64,000 nt of DNA from Natronospira bacteriovora (lineage in GTDB: Bacteria; Pseudomonadota; Gammaproteobacteria; Natronospirales; Natronospiraceae). Positions 45,438 to 55,692 of this stretch are shown here, in pieces. The notes under the pieces are model-generated. The model did not search any database. It had not been told where the DNA came from and saw only the letters and a program-made list of their open reading frames with translations. Location of the stretch: contig NZ_JAVDDT010000007.1 of NCBI RefSeq assembly GCF_030848495.1, forward strand, positions 62,001-126,000, read 5' to 3'. How positions within the stretch are numbered: position 1 is the stretch's first letter; every line of letters starts with the position of its first letter. Position numbers and translations under genes: made by a program.

Positions 45438-46418
45438 ATGAAACTGGCATCCCTGAAAAAGGGTCGTGATGGCGAGCTGATCATCGTCAGCCGTGATCTC
45501 AAGCAGGCCGTGAAGGCCAGTGATATTGCCCCGACGCTGCAGGCCGCCCTGGAAGACTGGGCCACTGTGGAGTCGAAGCTCAAGGCGCGTTTCGATGAGC
45601 TGGAGGCCGGCAAGGCCGAGGGCAGCTTTGCCTTCACGCAGGATGAAGTGGCCGCCGTGCTGCCGCGCAACTTCCAGTTCCTGGATGGCAGCGCCTACCT
45701 GCCCCACGTGGAGCGGGTCCGCAAGGCTCGTGGTGCCGAGCTGCCGCCCCAACTGCTGGACGATCCCCTGATGTACCAGGCCGTCAACGATGGTTATGAC
45801 AGCCCGCGGGATCCCATCCGGGTGGCCAGTGAAGACTATGGCATCGACTTCGAGTCCGAAGTGGGTGTGATCGTGGATGATGTGCCCATGGGCGTCTCCG
45901 AGGAAGAGGCCGGCAAGCACATCAAGCTGATCCTGATCCTCAACGACGTGTCCCTGCGCAAGCTGATTCCGGCCGAACTGGCCAAGGGCTTTGGCTTCAT
46001 TCACGGCAAGCCTCGGTCCGCACTTTCTCCGGTCGCCATCACCCCGGATGAGCTGGGCGAAGCCTGGCAGGGCTACAAGGTTCATCTGCCACTGATCACC
46101 CATTACAAGGGTGAAGAATTCGGGCGCCCGAACTGTGGTGTGGACATGCAGTTCAGCTTTGCCCGCCTGGTGGCCCATGCCGCCAAGACCCGGCCGCTGG
46201 CTGCCGGTACCCTGGTGGGCTCCGGCACCATTGCCAACCGGGACGAGTCCCTGGGTTCCTCCTGCCTGGCCGAGAAGAACGTGCTGGAAGTCATCAACGA
46301 AGGCGAGGCCAAGACCGGCTTCATGAAGTTCGGTGACACCGTGAAGATCGAAATGCTGAATGCCGATGGCCATTCCATTTTCGGATCCATCGAGCAGACG
46401 GTGGAACAGTATAAGTGA
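45438..46418 (+). CDS. fahA: Fumarylacetoacetate hydrolase
   Basis: Cleaves fumarylacetoacetate to fumarate and acetoacetate. 326 residues from the ATG at 45438 (AAGGAG 10 bases upstream); the frame opens at 45420 without a good start. Metal ligands are seen in DYGIDFESEVGVI (Asp, Glu, Glu), and the C-terminal part has SGTIANRDESLGSSCLAEKN and FMKFGDTVKIEM. The stop codon is read from the first unit of the downstream repeat (AAG TGA ACAG). Confidence 0.95.
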   Translation: MKLASLKKGRDGELIIVSRDLKQAVKASDIAPTLQAALEDWATVESKLKARFDELEAGKAEGSFAFTQDEVAAVLPRNFQFLDGSAYLPHVERVRKARGAELPPQLLDDPLMYQAVNDGYDSPRDPIRVASEDYGIDFESEVGVIVDDVPMGVSEEEAGKHIKLILILNDVSLRKLIPAELAKGFGFIHGKPRSALSPVAITPDELGEAWQGYKVHLPLITHYKGEEFGRPNCGVDMQFSFARLVAHAAKTRPLAAGTLVGSGTIANRDESLGSSCLAEKNVLEVINEGEAKTGFMKFGDTVKIEMLNADGHSIFGSIEQTVEQYK

Positions 46419-46599
46419 ACAGTGAACAGTTCCCAGTGAACAGCAGGCCGTGCCCACGGAGTTGCCGTGCCGCTTCGGCAGGGCAGCACACACCCAAGGC
46501 TTAGAAGTCAACAGTAGACAAGCCGTGAATGCACGGCGAGCCTGTTCACTGGGAACTGGGAACTGGGAACTGGGAACTGGGAACTGGGAACTGTTCACT
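46414..46599. repeat. Modular inverted-repeat element between fahA and maiA
   Basis: Left arm AGTGAACAGTGAACAGTTCC and further GTGAACAG (46414-46444); core GGCCGTGCCCACGG...GTGCCGCTTCGGCAGGGC (46446-46484); right arm with five 7-base GAACTGG units and CTGTTCACT (46549-46599). It overlaps the fahA stop and ends 6 bases before the maiA ribosome-binding site (AGGAGG). Confidence 0.85.
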
Positions 46600-46616
46600 C
46601 TCTATAGGAGGCCGGG

Positions 46617-47279
46617 ATGAAGCTGTATACCTACTGGCGCAGTACCGCCGCCTACCGGGTTCGCATTGCCCTGCACCTGAAAGGGCTGCGCTGTGAGCAG
46701 GAGCCCGTGCATCTGGTCAAGGATGGCGGCGAGCAGAACAAGGGTGAGTACCGTGCCGTGAATCCCCAGGGGCTGGTGCCAACACTGGTGGATGGCGGGC
46801 ATGTGATTACCCAGTCGCTGGCCATCCTCGAGTATCTGGAAGAAAAGCACCCGGAGCCGGCGCTGCTGCCATCAAACCCTGTGGAGCGTGCCAGAGTTCG
46901 CAGCCTTGCCCAGATCATTGCCTGTGAGGTTCATCCCCTGAACAATCTGCGGGTATTGCAGTACCTGGGTAATGAGCTGGATCTGGGAGAGCGTCAGAAG
47001 AAGCACTGGTATCACCACTGGCTGGAGCAGGGGCTGAAGCCTCTGGAGCGCCGTCTGGCCAATGAGACCCGCACCGGCCGTTTCTGCCACGGTGATTCCG
47101 TGACCATGGCCGATCTGTGTCTGGTGCCGCAGCTCTACAATGCCCGTCGCTTCGAGTTTCCCCTGGATGATTATCCGACGCTGCGTCGTATTGACGAGGC
47201 CTGCCGCGAACTCAATGCCTTCCGGGCCTCCGCCCCGGAAGCCCAGCCGGATGCGATCAATCCTGATGAGCCCCGCTGA
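46617..47279 (+). CDS. maiA: Maleylacetoacetate isomerase (zeta-class GST)
   Basis: Isomerises maleylacetoacetate to fumarylacetoacetate with glutathione. 220 residues with the zeta-GST N-terminus LYTYWRSTAAYRVRIALHLKG (catalytic Ser in RSTAAYR), NPQGLVPTLVDGG and ITQSLAILEYLEE, then the helical C-terminal domain with YCHGDSVTMADL-type FCHGDSVTMADLCLVPQ. AGGAGG precedes the ATG. Completes the hppD-hmgA-fahA-maiA set. Confidence 0.96.
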   Translation: MKLYTYWRSTAAYRVRIALHLKGLRCEQEPVHLVKDGGEQNKGEYRAVNPQGLVPTLVDGGHVITQSLAILEYLEEKHPEPALLPSNPVERARVRSLAQIIACEVHPLNNLRVLQYLGNELDLGERQKKHWYHHWLEQGLKPLERRLANETRTGRFCHGDSVTMADLCLVPQLYNARRFEFPLDDYPTLRRIDEACRELNAFRASAPEAQPDAINPDEPR

Positions 47280-47577
47280 ACCTGGCAAGCTTGATCGGGC
47301 GGGCTTCCTCATCAGTGTGGCGGGAACGCTCATGGCCGTGTTCGCCAGTTGCCTGCTGCTCTACACCTCGGCACTGATCATCACCCAGAGCCTGTTACCC
47401 GCCCTTCGGGCCGATGAGCCCGGCTTGGCACGGGCTGCCTTTCTTGGTCTGGAGTTCAACGGTTACGCTGTCCTCTTTGCCGCGGCGGCCTATCTGCTTT
47501 TGGGCTTCATTGCGCTGGCACTGGCAAACCGGCAGGCCCGGCGCGCCAGAGGCCTCTGGCAGCAGCGTAATTCCTGA
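47266..47577 (+). CDS. Small membrane protein of unknown function
   Basis: About 103 residues from the ATG at 47266, overlapping the maiA end by 14 bases. Two predicted membrane helices (GFLISVAGTLMAVFASCLLLY and YAVLFAAAAYLLLGFIALALA) with a basic C-terminus (NRQARRARGLWQQRNS). Not recognised. Its position between maiA and fadE suggests translation from the same mRNA. The longer frame from 47140 lies inside maiA and is not used. Confidence 0.6.
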   Translation: MSPAEPGKLDRAGFLISVAGTLMAVFASCLLLYTSALIITQSLLPALRADEPGLARAAFLGLEFNGYAVLFAAAAYLLLGFIALALANRQARRARGLWQQRNS

Positions 47578-47619
47578 TTCCGGGCGCGCTCGGAAATCCG
47601 TTTCCTGGAGAGTGAATCA

Positions 47620-50112
47620 ATGATGGAAATCTGGCTTCAATCCCAGCCCCTCTGGTGGTCCGCAATCGTGCTGTTGCTGCTCGGCGCGACCCTGTTTTCC
47701 GTTTCGCGCTGGCTATGGACGCCGCTGCTTCTGCTGCTGGCCGGCGGCATGGTCTGGATGACGGAAATGGCGGTGGTCAGTGCCGTTGTGCTGTTCCTGG
47801 TCGCGATTGTTCCAGCCCTGCTTGCCTTGCTGGGCCCACTGCGCCGCCTGGTCCTGGTGAGGCCGATGATGGCCTTCTATCGCCGTGCCATGCCGGAGAT
47901 TTCGGATACCGAGAGGGCCGCGCTGGAAGCGGGCAGTACCTGGTGGGATGCGGAGCTGTTTACTGGCCGGCCGGACTGGAATCAGCTGCTTCGCTTTCCG
48001 AAGGCCACGCTCAGCAAGGAAGAACGGGATTTTCTGGATGGCCCCACCGAACGTCTGTGCGCGCTGCTGGACGATTACAAGATCGACAATGTCACCCGGG
48101 ATCTGCCCCAGGAGGCCTGGGACCTGATTCGTTCCGAACGCTTCTTCGGCATGGTCATTCCCAGGGAGTATGGCGGCCTGGGTTTTTCCCAGTATGGGCA
48201 TGCGGCGGTGGTCATGAAGATCGCCAGCCGCAGCATCAGCGCCGCCCTTACCGTCATGATTCCCAATTCCGTTGGGCCGGCGAAGCTGTTGCTCAAGTAC
48301 GGCAGCACCGCTCAGAAGCAGTATTACATTCCCCGCCTGGCAAGGGCCGAGGACATTCCCTGCTTTGCGCTGACGAGCAATGACGCCGGCAGCGATGCGG
48401 GCTCACTGCAGGATTCAGGGGTGGTCTGCAAACAGGACCATGCAGGGCAGCAGGATGTATTGGGTATCCGCCTGAACTTTGACAAGCGTTACATCACCCT
48501 GGCACCGGTCGCGACCCTTCTGGGTGTGGCCTTTCGACTGCAGGATCCGGAAGGCCTCTTGGGCGGCGAGAAGGAGCTGGGCATTACCCTGGCGCTGGTG
48601 CCCGCGGATGCGCCCGGCGTGGAAAAGGGTTACCGCCACGATCCCAATCAGATGTCCTTCATGAACGGTCCTGTTCGTGGCAAGGATGTGTTCATTCCTC
48701 TGGAGAACATCATCGGCGGCCGGGAGTTCGTCGGCCGCGGCTGGCGGATGCTCATGGAAAGCCTGACCGACGGGCGCGCCATTTCCCTGCCGGCCCTGAG
48801 TACGGCCACGGCCAAGACCAGCCATCGTCTGGCGACGGCCTATGCCCGGGTGCGAGAGCAGTTCGGCGTGGCCATCGCCGATTTTGAAGGCATTCAGGAG
48901 AAGCTGGGCCGGCTGGCGGGCAATACCCACGCCATGGATGCGGCCCGACTGGTGACACTGGCGGCTCTGGATGAGGGGCACAAGCCCTCGGTCATCTCGG
49001 CCATCATGAAGTACAACATGACCGAGCGTGCCCGGGACGCCGTCAACGATGCGGTAGAGATCCATGGTGGGGCGGCCGTGTGCCTCGGTCCTCGCAACCC
49101 GCTTGGCCAGTTCCAGCGTTTCCCGGCCATTGGCATTACGGTTGAGGGTCATAACATCCTGACCCGAACCTTGATTACCTTCGGTCAGGGTGCCATCCGT
49201 TGTCACCCTCATCTTCTGGATGAACTGAACGCGGTTCAGGGTCAGGTATCGGGTTCACCCCTGAAGGCGTTTGACCGCGCCTTGTGCGGGCATGTGGGCC
49301 ATGCCCTTGGCAACGGGCTGCGTGCTGTCGTGCTGGGTTTGACGGATGGACGTTTCAGCGCTGCACCGGCGACGGCTCCCCGCTCCCTGCGCCGCTGGTA
49401 CCGACGCCTGAACCGGGCTTCGGCCAGCTTTGCCGTGATTACTGATCTGCTTTTGCTCAGCTATCGGGGTGAGCTCAAGCGCAAGGAACAACTCTCCGGC
49501 CGCATGGCGGATGCCCTAAGCCAGCTTTACCTGGCCTCAACCGTACTCAAGCACGCCCACGATCGTGACTATCCGCAGGCCACGGCTGACGCCATGAACT
49601 GGGCACTGCATGACAGCCTGGCCCGCTTTCATCGCGCCATTGATACCCTGTCGCGCAATGTGGGCGGTTTCACCGGCTGGCTGATTCGGCGGCTTGCCTT
49701 TCCCGTGGGAGGTCGCTGGCATGACGTTCCCGACGCACTGGTGAGAAGTCTGGCGGCGAGTGTGAGTCATGGTGGCGAAGCGCGCGCGCTGCTGAGCGAG
49801 GGGATGTACATTCCGCCGGCCGGCAGTGCTGATCGCATGGACGTGCTGGAACAGGCCATGCGGGCAATGGAAGAAAGCGCCGGTTTGCGGCGCAAGCTTC
49901 GGAAAGCAATTCGCAAGGGGGCGGTCACCCCGATCCTGGGCGACTACAAAGCAACCGTGGAAGCGGCCCAGGCAGCGGGTCTTGTCGATGACCGTGAAGC
50001 CCGTCAGCTGATTCGCACCGAGGAGCTACGGTTCGAGGCGATTCGCGTTGATGAGTTTGCCGAGCTGGGAAGCCGCCTTGAAGAGGGAGGCCGGGTTTCC
50101 GGCATGGGGTGA
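47620..50112 (+). CDS. fadE: FadE-type acyl-CoA dehydrogenase
   Basis: First step of fatty-acid beta-oxidation; electrons go to ETF. 830 residues, the long FadE type (E. coli about 814) with two N-terminal membrane helices (residues about 10-65), PREYGGLGFSQYGHAAVV, LLKYGSTAQKQYYIPRLA, CFALTSNDAGSDAGSL, the catalytic-region EIHGGAAVCLGPRNPLG, and the FadE-specific C-terminal domain. The etfBA and ETF-QO genes downstream complete its electron route. Confidence 0.96.
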   Translation: MMEIWLQSQPLWWSAIVLLLLGATLFSVSRWLWTPLLLLLAGGMVWMTEMAVVSAVVLFLVAIVPALLALLGPLRRLVLVRPMMAFYRRAMPEISDTERAALEAGSTWWDAELFTGRPDWNQLLRFPKATLSKEERDFLDGPTERLCALLDDYKIDNVTRDLPQEAWDLIRSERFFGMVIPREYGGLGFSQYGHAAVVMKIASRSISAALTVMIPNSVGPAKLLLKYGSTAQKQYYIPRLARAEDIPCFALTSNDAGSDAGSLQDSGVVCKQDHAGQQDVLGIRLNFDKRYITLAPVATLLGVAFRLQDPEGLLGGEKELGITLALVPADAPGVEKGYRHDPNQMSFMNGPVRGKDVFIPLENIIGGREFVGRGWRMLMESLTDGRAISLPALSTATAKTSHRLATAYARVREQFGVAIADFEGIQEKLGRLAGNTHAMDAARLVTLAALDEGHKPSVISAIMKYNMTERARDAVNDAVEIHGGAAVCLGPRNPLGQFQRFPAIGITVEGHNILTRTLITFGQGAIRCHPHLLDELNAVQGQVSGSPLKAFDRALCGHVGHALGNGLRAVVLGLTDGRFSAAPATAPRSLRRWYRRLNRASASFAVITDLLLLSYRGELKRKEQLSGRMADALSQLYLASTVLKHAHDRDYPQATADAMNWALHDSLARFHRAIDTLSRNVGGFTGWLIRRLAFPVGGRWHDVPDALVRSLAASVSHGGEARALLSEGMYIPPAGSADRMDVLEQAMRAMEESAGLRRKLRKAIRKGAVTPILGDYKATVEAAQAAGLVDDREARQLIRTEELRFEAIRVDEFAELGSRLEEGGRVSGMG

Positions 50113-50120
50113 GTGAGCAA

Positions 50121-50142
50121 GCGCCCGGCTCCCGCCGGGCGC
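50121..50142. terminator. Hairpin between fadE and the convergent small gene
   Basis: Perfect 8-bp stem GCGCCCGG / CCGGGCGC with loop CTCCCG, 8 bases after the fadE stop. No T-run. Confidence 0.5.
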
Positions 50143-50167
50143 GCAGGCCTGGAGCGGAAGGCTCCTG

Positions 50168-50635
50168 TCACTCCGCCGTCGGGGGTTCCTTCCGGATTCC
50201 CTGCCAAAGCTCGTCACGCTTGGCGAGTTCATACAGTTTCTCGGCTTGCTTCTGAAACTGCTCTTCGATGCTCTTGTAATCGATCTGACCTTTCTGTCCG
50301 CCCTGTTCGGCCGCGGATCCGATACGCGCCCCATTCAGTTGCCAGCGCATGGAGAAGTGTTTGGCGGCTTCCCTTGGATCCTTGGCCGCCTTCAGCTCTA
50401 CCACGTCCGGGGTGACGTCTTCGCCACCGATAACCCAGACCTTTCTTTGCGGGGTGTCTTCTTGCCAGGCGACACCCAGCAGGATCTGTCCCGGCATGGC
50501 CCATCTCGCTTCTACCCGCGCATGGCCCTTGAAGATGCCCTTCTGCACCAGTCGGCGAGCCAGATCCTGAGCGACTTTCTCGCCCCACGCCTTGATGGCT
50601 TCCGGATTGTCCAGTTTTTCCTGTTCCTCACGCAT
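50168..50635 (-). CDS. Uncharacterised cytosolic protein, possibly DUF4826
   Basis: 155 residues from the ATG at 50635 (MREEQEKLDNPEAIKAWGEK). The longer frame to 50752 runs into zapE and is not used. Mixed alpha/beta, with RLVQKGIFKGHARVEARWAMPGQILLGVAW and GEDVTPDVVELKAAKDPREAAKHFSMRWQL in overlapping pieces; no signal or membrane segment. The DUF4826 assignment is from memory of the pattern and uncertain. It is downstream of zapE (10-base gap) in the same direction. Confidence 0.75.
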   Translation of the reverse strand: MREEQEKLDNPEAIKAWGEKVAQDLARRLVQKGIFKGHARVEARWAMPGQILLGVAWQEDTPQRKVWVIGGEDVTPDVVELKAAKDPREAAKHFSMRWQLNGARIGSAAEQGGQKGQIDYKSIEEQFQKQAEKLYELAKRDELWQGIRKEPPTAE

Positions 50636-50645
50636 CTCGATTCCC

Positions 50646-51767
50646 TCAAGGTTGATGGGGTAGGGCCAGATAGTCTCTTGTCTGCATCTCCAGCAGTCGG
50701 CTATGCGTACGCTCGAACTCGAAGCGAAGCTTCCGGCCCTGATACAGTTCATCCAGCGGCGCCGCCGCTGAAATGATCATTTTCACATTGCGATCATAGA
50801 ATTCATCGACCAGGGCAATGAAGCGCCGGGCCGCGTTTTCCTGGGTTGTACCCATTACAGGCACATCGGACAGTAGTACCGTGTGATATTCATGAGCCAG
50901 GTCGATGTAGTCATTCTGGCTTCTCGGTCCGTCGCACAGCGCATCGAAATCAAACCAGGCCACGCCGTCGCCTTCGCCCCTTGCGGGGATATGGCGGCCG
51001 AGGATCTCGATATCAAGACCACCTTCCTCGCCATCCGGGGCCAGGCCCCGGAAGGCACTCCGGATCAGCTCCTCAGCCTGCCGATCCAGTGGTGAGTGAA
51101 AGATCTCGGCCTTTTCCAGTACGCGCAGTCGATAGTCCGTGCCTCCGTCTACGTTCAGCACGCGAGTATGTTGCTTGATGGCCTCAATGGCAGGCATGAA
51201 GCGTTGACGCTGAAGGCCATTGAGATACAGCTTGTCGGGTGGAATATTGGAGGTGGCAACCAGTGAAATGCCACGCCTGAACAGTGCCTTGAGCAGACCG
51301 CCCAGAATCATGGCATCCGCCACGTCGGAGACGAAAAACTCGTCGAAACAGAGCACCCGGGTATCTCGGGCGATGTCATCGGCTATCGCTTCCAGTGGAT
51401 ACTGGCGGTCACCATGGCGCTTGAGGCCGTCATGGGCCTGGCGCATGAAACGGTGGAAGTGCAGACGCCGTTTCTCCTCAAAGGGCAGACTGTCATGGAA
51501 AATGTCCATGAGATGCGTCTTGCCCCGGCCTACGCCACCCCACATGTAGAGTCCCTGAACCGGAGACAGGTCACGGGCCGGCCCCAGGTACCTTCGACGC
51601 AAGCCGTGGAGCCAGCCTGTCCGGTATCTGAGCAGCTCGCGATAGACCGTGTCCAGGGCGTCAACGGCCTTTTCCTGAGCCGAATCCCGCTCGAAACCGG
51701 CGGCAATATCCGCCTCCCACCGTGCCTTGGGGCCATCAGCCGCCGCTTGGTTCACGGCCCTGTTCAT
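50646..51767 (-). CDS. zapE: Cell division ATPase ZapE (AFG1 family)
   Basis: 373 residues with Walker A MWGGVGRGKTHLMDIF, Walker B VLCFDEFFVSDVADAM, a sensor/arginine-finger region SLVATSNIPPDKLY and the AFG1 C-terminal part (DEFYDRNVKMIISAAAPLDELY). It modulates Z-ring stability under low-oxygen or stress conditions in E. coli. It is 11 bases downstream of the acetoacetyl-CoA synthetase gene. Confidence 0.95.
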   Translation of the reverse strand: MNRAVNQAAADGPKARWEADIAAGFERDSAQEKAVDALDTVYRELLRYRTGWLHGLRRRYLGPARDLSPVQGLYMWGGVGRGKTHLMDIFHDSLPFEEKRRLHFHRFMRQAHDGLKRHGDRQYPLEAIADDIARDTRVLCFDEFFVSDVADAMILGGLLKALFRRGISLVATSNIPPDKLYLNGLQRQRFMPAIEAIKQHTRVLNVDGGTDYRLRVLEKAEIFHSPLDRQAEELIRSAFRGLAPDGEEGGLDIEILGRHIPARGEGDGVAWFDFDALCDGPRSQNDYIDLAHEYHTVLLSDVPVMGTTQENAARRFIALVDEFYDRNVKMIISAAAPLDELYQGRKLRFEFERTHSRLLEMQTRDYLALPHQP

Positions 51768-51778
51768 GCCGTGTTTCC

Positions 51779-53737
<1,959 letters not shown>

Positions 53738-53763
53738 AGTGCGGTCCTTTATGGGCAGCGACT

Positions 53764-54702
53764 TCAGTCGAGCGCCCTTTCCAGTTCCGGAATGATCTCG
53801 AACAGATCCCCCACCAGGCCAATATCGGCAATCTCGAAGATGGGGGCGTCGGGATCCTTGTTCACGGCCACGATGGTGCCGGCATCCTTGATGCCGGTGA
53901 CATGCTGGATGGCACCGGAAATGCCAAAGCAGATGTAAAGCTCAGGGGCAACGATCTTGCCGGTCTGGCCCACCTGCATGTCATTGGGCACGAAGCCGGC
54001 ATCCACGGCCGCGCGGGAAGCGCCCACGCCGGCACCCAGCTTGTCGGCGATGCGATAGATGATCTCGAAGTTTTCCTTGTTGCCCACACCGCGACCACCG
54101 GAGACCACGCGCTGTGCGGATTGCAGGTCCGGGCGGTCGCTCTTGTGCACTTCCAGATCCACGAAGCGGGTGTGCGTGGGCAATTCCACATCCAGGGCCT
54201 TGTCCGTGATCTGGGCGCTGCCACCGGTCTTTGCGTCCTTGAAAGAGGCGGTGCGAATGGTGCCGGTGACGACGGTATCGGAGGGCGCCTTGACGGTGAC
54301 GATCACGTTGTTGGCATAGATGGGCCGCTTGAAACTGTGGGCATCCAGCACTTCCATGATGTCGCTCACCTGGGGCGAATTGAGCAGGGCGGCCACGCGC
54401 GGCATCACATCCTTGCCGAAGGTGGTCGAGGGCATGAAGACGTGGCTGTAGCCATCCGCCAGTGCCTTGATCTGCGGGGCCAGCGTGGCGGCCAGTAGGT
54501 GTTCGTTCTCTTCGCGTTCCACCTTGATGACGGTGTCGGTGCCTTCCAGCGCGGCCGCCTGTTCGGCTATCTCGCCGGCGTTGGCCGCGAAGACGGCGAT
54601 GTCCACGGGGTGCCCGACGGCCAACGCCGCTGTCAGTGACTTGGCGGTGGAGGGGTTGAGTTTCTTGCCGTCATGTTCGGCGATCAGTAGCGTGCGGCTC
54701 AT
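53764..54702 (-). CDS. etfA: Electron transfer flavoprotein alpha subunit
   Basis: 312 residues with the FAD-binding C-terminal domain: [36 protein letters not shown] (in pieces), [25 protein letters not shown] and [26 protein letters not shown]. Accepts electrons from FadE and other acyl-CoA dehydrogenases. It overlaps etfB by one base (TAATG). Confidence 0.97.
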   Translation of the reverse strand: MSRTLLIAEHDGKKLNPSTAKSLTAALAVGHPVDIAVFAANAGEIAEQAAALEGTDTVIKVEREENEHLLAATLAPQIKALADGYSHVFMPSTTFGKDVMPRVAALLNSPQVSDIMEVLDAHSFKRPIYANNVIVTVKAPSDTVVTGTIRTASFKDAKTGGSAQITDKALDVELPTHTRFVDLEVHKSDRPDLQSAQRVVSGGRGVGNKENFEIIYRIADKLGAGVGASRAAVDAGFVPNDMQVGQTGKIVAPELYICFGISGAIQHVTGIKDAGTIVAVNKDPDAPIFEIADIGLVGDLFEIIPELERALD

Positions 54703-55448
54703 TACAGCACTCCCCGTTCTTTCAGTTCGCTCACCAGTTCTTCAACGGATTCCACCTTGTGTCCGCCCTTGCGTTCGGGTGGCGCCTCGTGGGTCTGGAT
54801 CTCCAGCACCGGTGGTGTTTCGACACCCAGCTCGTCCAGCGGGCGGGTATCCAGCGGTTTGCGCTTGGCCTTCATGATGTCCGGCATCTTGACGAAGCGC
54901 GGCTCGTTCAGGCGCAGGTCCGTGGTGACCACGGCCGGCAGATCGATTTCGATGGTTTCCAGGCCGGCATCCACCTCGCGGGTGGCCCGGGCCTTGCCGT
55001 CCGTGAATTCCAGCCTGGAGGTGAAGGTGGCCTGGGGGCGATCCCACAGTGCGGCGAGCATCTGGCCAGTCTGATTGGCATCATCGTCGATCGCCTGCTT
55101 GCCCATCAGCACCAGGTCGGTGCCTTCCTCTTCACGAATCTTGAGTAGCACACGGGCAGCCAAGGGCGGCTGAACCAGCTCATCGGTCTCCACCAGAATG
55201 GCTCTGTCGGCGCCCATGGCCAGGGCTGTACGCAGCTGTTGCTGGGCCGCGCCCACCCCGATGGTCACGGCGATGACCTCTTCCGCCTCACCCCGGTCAC
55301 GGATGCGCAGGGCTTCTTCCAGCGCGATCTCGTCGAAGGGATTGATGCTCATCTTCACGCCATCGGTGACCACACCGCTGCCATCGCGATTCACCTTGGC
55401 CTTGATGTTGTAGTCGATGGTTCGTTTTATGGGAACCAGGATTTTCAT
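54702..55448 (-). CDS. etfB: Electron transfer flavoprotein beta subunit
   Basis: 248 residues starting MKILVPIKRTIDYNIK, with VKMSINPFDEIALEEALRI, the AMP-binding-region LVLMGKQAIDDDANQTGQMLAALW and a C-terminal PLDELGVETPPV segment. The first gene of etfBA. A modular repeat element stands 46 bases upstream, between it and ETF-QO. Confidence 0.97.
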   Translation of the reverse strand: MKILVPIKRTIDYNIKAKVNRDGSGVVTDGVKMSINPFDEIALEEALRIRDRGEAEEVIAVTIGVGAAQQQLRTALAMGADRAILVETDELVQPPLAARVLLKIREEEGTDLVLMGKQAIDDDANQTGQMLAALWDRPQATFTSRLEFTDGKARATREVDAGLETIEIDLPAVVTTDLRLNEPRFVKMPDIMKAKRKPLDTRPLDELGVETPPVLEIQTHEAPPERKGGHKVESVEELVSELKERGVL

Positions 55449-55494
55449 TAAGTTGGTCCTCGTTGCGGGTTCGCGTGTTTGTTTCTATTCAGGG

Positions 55495-55690
55495 AAGTGA
55501 ACAGTTCCCTGATGGGAAGTGAACAGTTCCCAGTTCCCAGTGAACAGTAGGGCCGTAGCCCGTGAAGTTGCGGTGCCGCTTCGGCAAGGCCCCGGTAGGG
55601 AACCTCTGATTTTGAAATGGCAACGGTGTCTCAGGAACCAGTAGGCCCTTCGGTTGGCTCGGCCAGCTGTTCACTGGGAACTGTTCACTA
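55495..55690. repeat. Modular inverted-repeat element between etfB and ETF-QO
   Basis: Left arm AAGTGAACAGTTCCC repeats (55495-55546), core GGCCGTAGCCCGTG...GTGCCGCTTCGGCAAGGCC (55551-55590), and a roughly 75-base tail ending in the inverted arm CTGTTCACTGGGAACTGTTCACT (split at 55667-55690). The right end is 3 bases from the ETF-QO stop codon. Confidence 0.85.
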
Positions 55691-55692
55691 AT

